A stretch of DNA of 64,000 nucleotides from Hymenopellis radicata (taxonomy: Eukaryota > Basidiomycota > Agaricomycetes > Agaricales > Physalacriaceae). Shown here one piece after another: positions 21,515 to 32,094 of the stretch. Numbering within the stretch: the first letter of the stretch is position 1; every line of letters begins with the position of its first letter. A program made the translations under genes and the position numbers. The notes below the pieces were generated by a model. That model was not told the DNA's origin. It ran no database searches and saw only the letters and a program-made list of their open reading frames with translations. Location: positions 1 through 64,000 of the forward strand of contig JADNRX010000170.1 of the NCBI GenBank assembly GCA_015501595.1. Reading direction: 5' to 3'.

Positions 21515-22481
21515 TGGGGCAATTCCTGATGGCCACATCCCTCTTCACATTATCTCAAAATTTCGACACATCGCCTATGCTCCCGAGTCTCCCAAATCAT
21601 TGCCCAAATCGACCTTAGGCGTGTCTACCTTTGGACACAGCGTTATCCTAGAGTCTTACCTGAACCCGTTACGCCCGAATGTTCTTGTTTCTACGGGTCT
21701 ACTATCCAGGCGAGCTGCTGAAGATTCCAAAGCTAATGGTGACGCATACTTCGGACTACGGTTACCTGCACCTCGCCGCCATTCGTCTGGTGCACCTCTC
21801 CGTATTCCTGTTAGTACTGTCCTGCGCCGACACTCATCAACATTCCCCGCGCCCGTTAGACGCCTGAAGCCAACAACTCCGCCCGGCTCACCTAGTGCGC
21901 CCACGTTAGACGTTTCCTCGCCGCCCGCCGATCGAGATGTAGACGAACCGAGCTCGCCATCTCCGCCGTACCATGGATCATCGGCTGACTCTACTGCCAT
22001 ATTTTTTGGACAGCCTGCGTCTCCGTCCCCACCTGCTACCGTTGCCTCATCCTCCAAGCTCGTCGACTCCTCTTCAATTAGCCAACATCTCTTATCCGTC
22101 GATGCTGCAGCTGCCGAACGTGTGGACCTCGCGGCGGAACACCAGACGACGAATATATTGGAGAAAAACACTACGGTACACATCAATCAGGATGCCTTAG
22201 AACATGAGAGTGTAAAGGAAGAAGAAGAACGGTCCGACGCTGAAAGTGTGGAAGGGCAGTATGAAGATGATGCAGCTCGAGATGACGACGACGAGGTTGA
22301 ATCAGAATCTGGAGATGTGCAGATCGAATTCACGAGGCCGGGCAAGAGGCGACTTTCAGTAGTTGACCTCAACACGTCCCCCATCACAAAAACTATGCCG
22401 GGCTCTTTCCTGGCTCGAGGAGAGACTTGTGAAGAGAATCTGGGGCCGAGGAAATTTAAGAGGAAATTCACGAAGGAGTAG
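21515..22481 (+). CDS. Hypothetical Ser/Pro-rich acidic protein, 3' exon
   Basis: Large exon opening at a tttgccag acceptor (phase 2) and running GAIPDGHIPLHIISKFRHIA, YAPESPKSLPKSTLGVSTFG, then Ser/Pro-rich sequence, an acidic block (EEEERSDAESVEGQYEDDAA) and a basic tail (KRRLSVVDL, GPRKFKRKFTKE). There is no in-frame ATG in the first 90% of the frame, so upstream exons are required; the best candidate is the block at 19224-19783. The acidic/basic layout suggests a nuclear protein, but no domain is recognised. The long open frame and codon use support it being real. Confidence 0.6.
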
Positions 22482-22637
22482 CCGATGGCAAACAGCATAC
22501 TTCTATTCTTCATTCTAGCTGTACACAATTTTTGTTTTGTCATTGAATGTATCACATTCCTTTGCCTTCTCGACTCGGTGTAGAGGGAAGATCGCATTCA
22601 CATAAGTAAAGTAATTATGAGCTAGTTGTAGTACTAT

Positions 22638-23994
22638 CTAGAACCCACCTGGAGGACTCCCAGGACCGGACGGCGTCGCCGCGGTGTCAACTCCCACAGT
22701 GATGTAAGCTAAGATACCATCCTCAAGGGTGTCACCGAGGTATGTAACATCCAGGTATTGCGAGACGTATGTTGAGTTCCCAGAGGCCAGTGTTGTGTCC
22801 TCAGTATCAAGGGTGCGTCTCAGAACAGGCGGATGCAGGGAGTATGGATAGATCGTATCCACCTCCGCATTGATCCTAGCAAGTGGCGTCAGATTATTGC
22901 TTCGATGCGACATGAAACTTACTCGTCCGACAGGTAGAATTGGGACGTATGTATCAAGTTATCGTTGGCCATCACCGTTCCGTCATCACTCGTACTGACA
23001 TTGTTGTAGACTTGAGCATGAATATGGCCTGCACGTGCGTCTGAAAGTTGTACTTGATGTCAGCAATGATTATGGGCAGGGAGAGAGGTCGCATACAGTA
23101 ACTGAATCGATAACGTCAGTGATGCTTCAGTACAGAGATCGCGAACTCACTATCCGGGTATAATGGAAAGAAATTCGACAACTCCGTTCTCGTCAGTGGG
23201 ATAGATGCCTCGTAGGAAAGTCAATTCATCCGTCTGGTTGAGATTCTGCGAATGCTGATGAGCAAGCGCGAGCAGTTAAGAAGAGTGATGTGACTAGCGC
23301 ACCGTGTCGCAGCCCGTATCGCAGAAGTGGTCCTCATTCGGATCGACGCCGGTAAACTTAGAGTAGTAGCCGGTACTATTACAATGCCACACATCGACGT
23401 AAGCATTTGCGAGAGGCTCGCAGGTATTGACATCTAGAACGCCGACCTCCAGATACATAGGGATCCTATCAGGTTAGTCAGTGACCATCCGACCTGGCAG
23501 ACGAGAAGAACTACCCAGGTTCACCATCTGTAGTGAAGAAAGGATAAGATTTGGGTTACATCCCAGAGAGTTCTACATTACCAGTGATGTTCTGACGAAT
23601 GAGGTCGCCATCTATTTGGTAAGGACCTCTGTTCATGGACGGTGTTCAGTCCCTCGCATGCGCAATCGGGGAAGAAACACTGACTGTGTGACGTCGTTGT
23701 TCAAGACGCAGGTCGTGTTCTGAACATAGTCGACTTGAGGGGTCCACCTCTTGTTCAATGCACGTTTAGCTGCCGCCCGCTTCGCGAACATCTCTCCGGA
23801 CGCAGCAGCACAACGACGGGCGAGCCCATTCCGCCTAGAGAGCGAGTGCACATGATCATGTTCTCCTCGAGATATATGGGCTGCCAACGCGAGTAGTTAG
23901 TGCAATGTACGCAGTAGAAAACCGAGAAATGCTTACCTAGGGAAGAGCTAGCGATGAGAAGAAGAGCCAAGGTATGCTTGAGAGGAGAGTACAT
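22638..23994 (-). CDS. Secreted intradiol ring-cleavage dioxygenase
   Basis: Non-haem Fe(III) enzyme that opens catechol-type rings between the two hydroxyls; this secreted fungal subgroup probably acts on lignin-derived aromatics. The signal peptide is MYSPLKHTLALLLIASSSL. A His/Arg-rich pro-region follows (HISRGEHDHVHSLSRRNG). The core has NITDGEPGIPMYLEVGVLDV, DVWHCNSTGYYSKF (first Tyr ligand), FLRGIYPTDENGVVEFLSII, PGYYYARAGHIHAQVY (second Tyr and two His ligands) and QFYLSDE. The C-terminus is Gly/Pro-rich (SGPGSPPGGF). About ten introns fit by phase. Two exons are very small: 13 nt at 23515-23527 and 5 nt at 23097-23101. Starts at ATG 23994. Intact if these exons are spliced in. Confidence 0.88.
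23097..23101 (-). other. 5-nt micro-exon (TTACT) in the dioxygenase gene
   Basis: Flanked by canonical introns of 49 nt (23150-23102, gtgagt...gattcag) and 56 nt (23096-23041, gtatgc...tttcag). Joining CCC GGA TA + TTACT + ACGCACG gives PGYYYARAGHIH, which aligns residue for residue with the family pattern PGWYxGRxxHIH. Skipping the 5 nt gives CCC GGA TAA, a stop codon. The TAC inside it is the presumed iron-ligand Tyr. Confidence 0.78.
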
Positions 23995-24423
23995 TCTCGA
24001 GGGAGGCTACAAATCCTGCCCCATCGTTAAGCGTTTTATATCCTGTGCTTCTTGCGAGAGCTCGCATCCGACGTTACGTTGTTAGGTTGCCAATCTTCGA
24101 CAAATGGAGAAATTTCAAACGTGGGAACCTAAGCCACAGACGCGTCGAACCAATGAGAGCGCTCGGTTTGCCTGTAACCAACCACAATGCCACTCATTCA
24201 AGAGCGTGATCGCTCCATTGCGATTCGACAGCGAGAACTCGCACTGCTGCGATTACTGCGGGTTGATTAGTACATATGTGAGTGAGGAGGCCGAGGACGG
24301 GGATCAGACAAGAAACAGCGCGTGTCTGTTACTCGGGCCTCGTACTTAGTGCGAACGGCCGCCACATGAGACATCTAGTTGATTTAGATCCATTTACAAA
24401 ATACAACGAGTTCCTAAGGAGAA

Positions 24424-27015
24424 TTAGAGTGTATAGCGGAACTAGAATTCTCGTATGAGCAGGCTGGATAAGAACCAGAGAAGATACTCACATGAGGGTT
24501 CTCGAAATCGGTCATGTCGCGCTCCCCGTATTCCTTTGCTTGACGCTCTCTTTCCTCGTCGGTGAGGCCATCATTCTCCATCGCCTTATTGCGGCGCCGG
24601 TTGCGCAGAACAAGGAGAGTCCTCCAGACTATGGATATACGTGAGCTCTAGGCCGGGATCATAAAAGATGTTACCAGACTGACTTATAATGACGAGGAAC
24701 TCAAGACCAAAACAAATGCAGCACCCAATGATTCCCGGCACATATTTGGGCTGTGTGCAATATTAAGACTTCTTCGAGAACGACGAGTGACGGCTTACAG
24801 CATCCGTGCTCTTGAAGATTTGAGAGCCGCACATGTTACCTGTGCAATAACTACACATGAAATCAGCGGCGACGCGGCAGCCTACATAGTTGAACATACC
24901 CTATGAATGTGAAAGAAGATGTCATTGTGCGCTTGGTTCGCCCCGGTAGATTTGAGGGAATCAAAGTCCAGGCCAAGAACAGACTGAGCACGAAAGGCAC
25001 CTATAATTTTGCATCAGTTCGAACTGTGGCTACACGTCAACAGCAAGGACGTACTGTCATGAAGTACATGCCCCATTTCGTCCACTAAAAACCATGTCAA
25101 TGACTTCGTTTCCATACAACGCACGTTGCCGACCTTGGTCTTATCCGTTGTCTCGATGAGAGCCATGCCCAAGAAACCAACGAACGGAGGTAGAGTCGCC
25201 AGCCCCATGACGATGAGACGAATGTTCTTGATGCGATGGGTCGCCTATGAGCTTGATTAGGGAAGCCTTGGGCTCTGGACGCATTGATACATACCAAACC
25301 GACGCAAATGAAGATGAGCACGCTGGTGACGCTCCGGGGAATAGTGTAGAGGATGACCTCAAGAGACGCTAAGGAGACGTTTAGGTTACGACTTGACACG
25401 GAAACTAATGACTTGCTGAACCCGAAGCTCGTGTTGATGATACTGCCGAAGGTCGTCAGACCTATGGGCAATCAGTAAAGCACCGACAAATTTCACGCCG
25501 AGACCTACCGCCATTGGGGACCGATGAAAGGAAAGCGTTCGCGCCAGAAAGGTAGAACTAAGGTAATGTCAGCGCCCATGGAATTAGATGAACCGAAATG
25601 CTCACGCAGGGATCCGTCAAGCACTCCCTAACTTGATACCATTTCCAGGTGGTAGTGCCTGTCCGATCGTGTCCACTATGGTTCTCCAGGATACGAGTGT
25701 TGGCCATCAGCTTCTCCTCTGGATTCAACCATGGAACCTCGGAGGGAGTACCCAAGAAATAGAGGCAAAGAATCCCGACAGCGATCGTTAGAGATCCCAG
25801 GAACTGCGTGCAATTGTAAGTGACAAATCATGTAAGCCTGCGCGTTGCTCACATAGGACATGTACCGCCACGCCTCCGCGTTTGGACGACTGAATTCGAT
25901 AGTGCCAATTCCGTATAGAATCAAATCAGCAATGACGCCGAAGCCAGCATTAGCGCTCTGCGTAGTCGTGTGAATGAGCACCAGTGCAGAACGAAGAGGG
26001 CGCTTACTTGGAAGACGAGGGCTCGCGACGCGTGCTCTGAACGAGTATACCAACTTCCGATGACCAAAATGAATCCCGGACTAATGCAACACTCAAAGAA
26101 GCCTTGGAGAGCACGCAATACGATGAGGTGCTTGAAATCCTTGGCTGGGTTTACATGTAAGCACGAGTAAAACAACACGAGCCGCAGACATACCGAATCC
26201 AATACAAAGTACGACAATTCCCCAACCAATCTGCCAGGAATGAGCGACCCATGACCCTCATTGTCATGCTGAACATACCATGTAAATTGATCTGGACCAA
26301 GGGATGAGCGGTAGTCAATAGGCTAAGGAAGAAATGTCGTACAAAGTCTTGCCCATTCTCCAGCGTTGAAGGATGAGATTCGAAGGGAATTCAAAGCACA
26401 TGTAGGTCAAGTAGAACACTGTGGTCAACCTGAGTGGACGAAGTACTTAGGCCGGTCATTCCACTGAGCATAACAACACCATACCAGGAGTACTGTTGTC
26501 CAACAAGTCCAGTATCTGCACGAAGACCGAATGTCGCCATCGTTCCTGGTGGAGAATCAGCTGACGCACTAAACACGAGGAACCTGACGAGGACTGACCC
26601 AGAGCCGTCTTATCCGTCTGCTGAATGCCATCTGTCAAGCAAGAATTTAATCTTGCGGCCTATGTGCAAGCAAAGAACAAACGTACAGCATAACCTAAGA
26701 GAACGATGAGTCGGATACCACTCATCTGCGTCAACCACCTTCGACTTACCACATAAGCGGCAACAAGTATTTGTCTATCTTGCGCTTGAGCCTGTTATAC
26801 TCTTCCGGAGTGTATTGAGTGTTGATATCGACTGGTCAACAGGATTAGCACGACAAAGGACAAGACACATTACACATACGCTTCTCTTTCTCGAGATCAT
26901 CGTGGGGAACTTCCGTGACCTCGTACGCGATGCCTTCCTCGAGTCCTTTCTTGTCATCGTCATAAGAAGAGCGTTTCTCAGACAGTTGAGGACGTTCTTC
27001 GATGGTAGTGGCCAT
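24424..27015 (-). CDS. MFS transporter, Dal5/TNA1 (anion:H+ symporter) type
   Basis: Plasma-membrane symporter of the allantoate/nicotinate permease group. It begins MATTIEERPQLSEKRSSYDD, then a cytosolic stretch (QYTPEEYNRLKRKIDKYLLP). Membrane helices include GLVGQQYSW, FYLTYMCFEFPSNLILQRW and FKHLIVLRALQGFFECCISP, ahead of GFILVIGSWYTRSEHASRAL. The C-terminal half is heavily split. The end reads RRRNKAMENDGLTDEERERQ and MTDFENPHFRYTL, the typical FxNxxFRYxL tail of Dal5 relatives; it depends on an acceptor aattctag, not the later ccttag. Starts at ATG 27015. The substrate is not predictable; nicotinate, allantoate and aromatic carboxylates are all known for the group. It lies directly upstream of the dioxygenase on the same strand. 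Confidence 0.85.
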
Positions 27016-27938
27016 AATGTAGATTGTGAACGCGGACTCGGAGGGGAGGAGCGCGAGGAGTCGCAAAGCACTAGATCGTCCTTTATTGAACTGCGTGCCA
27101 AGCATTCGCATGGATGATAAGAGATAGACAGAGCAGGCTCCCAGATAGAACTCTGTTATCTTGACGAAACGTCGGCGGAAGTGGATATATGTCCATCACA
27201 CTCCGATGATGTGAGCGCCTTCTGGTCGATAAGTTCTCGCAGTCTCACAGCATCCAGGACAGAAGACAGAGAACATCGGCAAGCTACATAGTATCTATCT
27301 GACTTATTCCGTCAGATTCCGCCAGTCTCACGGATCGTTTACAAATTACATTCGTAGCCTTTCACGGCCCTTTCACCGCCAAAAGCACCAGGTCCACTGC
27401 AGTGTTTGATTAGATAGTATGCCGCGGCGAAGAACGACTATTTGAGTGAGGCAGCGGGTCGCGGAAGATCAGAAAATATAGCTTGTGAACGACGTAGTAG
27501 GCAGTTCCCATGATTAGGGCAGGTACTGATACCAGGCGGACGTGTCAATTCGTTTTGAAGAATATTACCCTTATAGACGGGCGGAGACGGTAGCTGACAG
27601 TGCTTCAAAGTCGCGTGTGATTGATCATGGAGAGAATGAAGAGACAAATACAAGTTAAAACTGATTTTGAAAATGATGCGCATTAGCTAATCCGGGGATG
27701 CCACATGTGTTAGAGTAAGTACGAGAGTCTGAGAAGATTGAACACAGTCCGAAGAGCTTGAGATACAGAGAAGATTGAACACAGTCCGAAGAGCTCGAGA
27801 TACAGATGCTGATATACAGATGGGTATGTACAGTGCTAATAAATACATGCAAAGGTGATACAGGTGCAGGTAGAAGGTATGAGGATGCAAGGTATCACAG
27901 AAGAGTCAAGTACGAGAGAGCGTCGATAAGTTGTCTAC
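27016..27938. promoter_or_regulatory. MFS transporter promoter region and 3' flank
   Basis: About 0.9 kb without a gene, apart from the tandem repeat at 27732-27805. A GTCAGATTCCGYCAG-like motif and its partial reverse complement occur near 27300-27340. Confidence 0.4.
27732..27805 (+). repeat. Tandem repeat, 37 bp x 2
   Basis: Two adjacent copies of a 37-bp unit beginning agaagattgaacacagtccg and ending gagatacag. They differ at one position (cttgag against ctcgag). The near-identity points to a recent duplication. Confidence 0.9.
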
Positions 27939-29574
27939 CTAAAGTCCGCTTCGCTGAGCAATATCCAGATACCACTCATCGAATTCAGGTAAATCGTCCT
28001 CCTCGTCGTCCCAAGGAGAGGCTTCCAACTTGTGCTCCAGCTCGTCCTCTTCCATCGCATCCAAGAAACGTTCGAGGTGGTCCGCCATCTCTATCTCCTC
28101 GGAAAGACTCATTGGAGAACCGGGGCGAGGTGTATCCACCTCCCAATCTTCGTCACTTGAAAACGAGCACTCAGGATCCCAATCTTCAGAGTAGTCAGAG
28201 CCATCTATCGAAGGTTGCTCTTCGTCCCATGAGTCGCGATACACTTGTTGGCCGGGAACGGCGAGCGACCCGACGTGCTGTTCAGGTGGGATGTTCATCC
28301 ATGCAATCCATGGGTTCGCAGTTGGTGCCTCAGAAATAACAATGTGCGGCGCAGTAAACGCATCATTCGATTCAAGAACGATGGTGTTCGGCGTTCGGTA
28401 GTATTCCGCGAGAAGGGGAATGGCAGGATCAATCCATTTAAATTCCGGTTGCGGGTCGACGAAAGATGGAGAAGTGTGGGAACGTAACCGGGCAATGGAG
28501 GCGACAGCGTAAGCCTGTGAAGGTGTAGCATGAGGATATGCAATCCGAGTAGCACGTAGAACTCACTATAGCTTTCATTGCACGCCGGTGAATGGCGGTG
28601 ACGACGTGGTACATCACCAACCGTTCGACAGACGCTTTTTCAATCTGAGGTGCTGTCAGTATAAGAGTGCGCGCAGACGACCGGCTACCAACCTGGCCCG
28701 CGAAATGAGTGCGATTGAAGACTCGCTTCCCTCTAGCTTGGGAAGACGGAGGATTGAAATTCACGACATAGTTAGGAATGCTGCCCGAATACACCCATGT
28801 CGGCGGAACGGACAAGCACCCCGACCATTGAGGCTGGGGGCGATTCGACCAGGCGACATACTCATCGTATGGAGTGGTCATAGCCGGAGTTATAACAATG
28901 TGGGGCGCTCGGTCGGGATGGAGCGAGTCAACGACGACGAGGCGAGTGCTAAATGCATAGCCGAGCACCTCCTACAAAGACCGTGAATACACAAACATGA
29001 TTATAAACACGGCAACTCACGTCGTCTTCCTCTACATTGAATGCAATAGTATGTTCAGATTCCATCGATGGATGGCAGCGAAATATTTCTTCTTCAGAAT
29101 CACTTGACGGTTCGAGGTCATCCTCTGATTCCTCGAGGCGACTGCGTAGGCGCTCAGAGTCTGGGAACGAGCAACACGAGGTAGCCGTGCACTCCACGGC
29201 ACTGTCTGAGACAGTGTACTGAGATGGATTAGGTGATATGAAGGGAGATTTTGAGATGAGTGGTACTGAGTGAATCTGCAGAGTAAAGATCCGAAATGAG
29301 ACACAGGACCGACGTTGGGGCCAAATAACATTACCGGAGTTTTGTCGTCATGGCCGTCAAGACCGTAGATGGCAGTTGCGGCTGATCTCGCTGATAAGCC
29401 ATTATGTTCGTCGTCGTCGGCGTCTTCGTGGTAGATGATGGGAATGGCACACGACGACGAACACTCTTTCAGGCCTGTCACTGTTTCCCACGGCGATCGT
29501 GACACCTGCACGGATATTCTGCAACGCGTCAAGGGAGAACCGGCAGAATAATAGGTTGACACGATTGTAGACAT
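27939..29574 (-). CDS. Uncharacterised acidic protein with a duplicated module
   Basis: No family recognised. Starts MSTIVSTYYSAGSPLTRCRI at ATG 29574. The first intron begins gtaatg after DDKTP. A Cys/Glu-rich part follows (ECTATSCCSFPDSERLRSRL, EESEDDLEPSSDSEEEIF). Two related modules then appear: DRAPHIVITPAMTTPYDEYV-AWSN and, after an intron, TAPHIVISEAPTANPWIAWM-N. Between them lies SVERLVMYHVVTAIHRRAMK. The tail is strongly acidic (DWDPECSFSSDEDWEVD, WDDEEDDLPEFDEW). About five introns fit by phase. Probably soluble and intracellular. The internal duplication is the only clue to its architecture. Confidence 0.7.
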
Positions 29575-30141
29575 GGCGTTTATCGATTTTTTGTGGCTAG
29601 CAGAAAAAATCCTTTATGAAGGGGTTGGATAGGGAAGTGACGGTAATCGGGTCTCCAGGGATATTCGGTCGCGCTCTAGGAGTAGTCGGGCTCTCGTTAT
29701 ATAGTAGGGAGGGGGAGCTGGTATTGCGTGGGGCTGTGTAGAAGGCCGAGAAGTTGCAATGATGAGGCCAGTTGCAATGGAGGGAGTTTTATACACAAAC
29801 TAGACCCGCGATCGCCACATTCATGAGCAGGTCCGAGTGGTCTTTGTTTGTGGTCAGAAATGAGTGTCTTTGAAAAGTGACGCGTGAACAATGGCCGACA
29901 GCTGTGGACGTCGCGTGTTCAAAGAACAATGGCCCAAGGATCTGGATGGAGCGACGGTGGACCAGTGAAAGGATCTTGACCGTTCCAGCAGGTGAGGTGA
30001 AGAGCAAAAAGGAAATTCTCACTTTTTCGGCAACGGTTTGATGCTTTCAAGCTAAAACAAATGTGGCGCAATCGGCATAGTGATGTAGGCGCGTTTCGAA
30101 AATAGTATTAGTAATTCCCATTATGTAACTATATGACGAAA
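29575..30141. other. No gene recognised
   Basis: About 570 bp between two minus-strand genes. It should hold the promoter of the acidic protein gene and the terminator of the SDR gene. No ORF with motifs. Confidence 0.4.
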
Positions 30142-31677
30142 CTAATTCTTCATCTCATCCTCTCGTAACCCCGAAGTCTTCTTGAAGTTGGTCATGGATT
30201 CATCGGCGGATGTTATCTGCACCAACAAATTGAGAAAAGTAAATAGTTGCAGCAACGACCTACCCATGATGCAAAGTCGCGCAGGAAACTTGGAAGGAAC
30301 GGCAACAACGGCATGAAATGTCCATAAAATGGCAAAACAATCGTTTGAGAGTGCTGATCGTCGAGCGCAGTTATGATACTCTTGACGACTGTGACCGGAG
30401 CAACGTCTGGTAAGAAAAACTTTCGGAGAGGCGACGACGACATTTGAACGGTCTTGAACAGAGGGGTCAGAACACGCCCCGGGACGACAAGCGTCGTCCT
30501 GATCGACGGGCAATTGTACCTACGTTTTGTTGTAGTCGCGGCGAAATGAGCATATTCAACAACTTACACTTTGTCCAATTCGAAGCGGAGAGTCTCATGA
30601 AGCTTCATCAAGGCAGCCTTTGAAGCGTCGTAATCCGACATGCGGACGCACCCTGTGTAGCCCATGATAGACGACATGGTGACCTGCAGTAACATTTAGA
30701 GGTACATCATGACAAGGAGACCCACTTACAACATGACCTGCTTTCCTTTCAATCATACCAGGCAGGAAAGCTTTCAAGGTCCAAAAATGCGACAAGGTGT
30801 TAACACCAAAGGTCCTGTACAGTGGTCTGAGAACTCCGGGAGCAATCTAACAGCCTCTGCTTACTGTTGTACGTCCTGAGGAGTCAAGTCGAGAATAGGT
30901 TTTCCTTGTACAACGCCTGCGTTGTTGACCAATACCGTAGGATCGCCAATCTGTATGCATTCACTTAGACTGTTGAACACAAAGGAACAAGCTGTTTACC
31001 TCTTCAGAGATCTTCTTAGCAACCGCCTCGACTTCGTCCCATTTGGATACGTCGCACTTGTAGTAGGTAATGTTGTCTATACAGGCGTTGAGCAGTGAAA
31101 TATCATAGAGAAACAGGGGCATACAGTTCTCGGTTTCAATGGGCTTGACGTCAAGAACAACAACATTCACATTTCGAACGGCAAGCGTGTTGGCAAGAAG
31201 TTCTCCAATTCCGGATGAGCCTGAGGAGCGGAACTTTGAGTGTTTGAACCTAGCCGTTTTGAGTAGGAAGAACTCACCGCCGGTAATAACCACAACCTGG
31301 TCTCCCCAGTCGAACCGCGGAGGCGCAAAGAAGAGACTGCCTTGGTTGAGATAAAGCAAAGAGCACCATTTGACAAGCCCTTTCATGAAGCATTAAGCGT
31401 TTATCCTCTCTAGTTGGCGGAAATGAGCATACAAAAGGTGGATATGAGGGCAAGCCAGATGCCGGAACCGACTATGACTGCGTCTGTACTCTTGGCACCC
31501 TGGAAGAAATAGAATATTGGGACCATGCAGATGAAAAAAGGACCTGCACGCAAGTTAACACACAAGTGAAGCAGGTCATGAAGGAGACGCACTGAATGCT
31601 GTATGAGATAAAACTTTGATGACAAGGTCCACGTCGAGCGAGTCGAAGATTGGGGACGCATCAGAAGCTCTGGACAT
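30142..31677 (-). CDS. Membrane-anchored short-chain dehydrogenase/reductase
   Basis: NAD(P)-dependent SDR of the retinol-dehydrogenase/17-beta-HSD-like class with an N-terminal membrane anchor. It starts MSRASDASPIFDSLDVDLVI and carries one or two hydrophobic segments (FFICMVPIFYFF, VGSGIWLALISTF). The Rossmann motif is spread over an intron (VVVITGG-ASGIGELLANTLA), followed by VLDVKP and CDVSKWDEVEAVAKKISEE. Further motifs are VLVNNAG, the catalytic Ser in VTMSSIMGYTG, the YxxxK motif in SDYDASKAALMKLHETLRFE, and CPSIRTTLVVPG. The end is SGLREDEMKN. All catalytic residues are present. About ten introns. Probably a lipid or sterol-type substrate at the ER or lipid droplets, by family analogy only. 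Confidence 0.87.
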
Positions 31678-32094
31678 TGTGAAAGAAAGGAAGAGGCGCA
31701 GCCTGTGATGGTGAAGAAGAGAAAGATGGGCAACAGTCAAGCAGTCGTGGATGGACAGCGTCTGGATGTTTGTGATCAGTTTGATGGCTGATTGGTTCCG
31801 CTTCGGACCATTCGGCTATTCGGGCGAGCATGGACTTTTTCCTTTTACCTTCACTTACAACGTTTGCCAGTAGCTGTGAAACGCGTCCCGATGAATAACT
31901 ACCTGGGATTTGGCGCGTATCATCGAACAGAAATGCCGCCACATCTGTGAAAGGGTGTCTGATCGCGTTCATCCTAATTTGGAACGCGAGGCTTCCAATC
32001 CAAGCAAAGAAACGTTCAACCACTCGCTCGAATCACATTCTGGCCCCCCGATCTCTCCCTCTGACCACCACTGTCTCCGCCAACCCTTTGCGCA
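31678..32094. promoter_or_regulatory. Divergent intergenic region, SDR / Ser-Pro protein
   Basis: About 420 bp between divergent starts. The right part is C/T-rich, as is common just upstream of highly expressed fungal genes. No gene seen. Confidence 0.45.

Noticed and set aside
21656..22186. 176-codon minus-strand open frame
   Set aside because: Antisense to the 21.5-kb hypothetical exon; composition is the mirror of its Ser/Pro-rich sequence.
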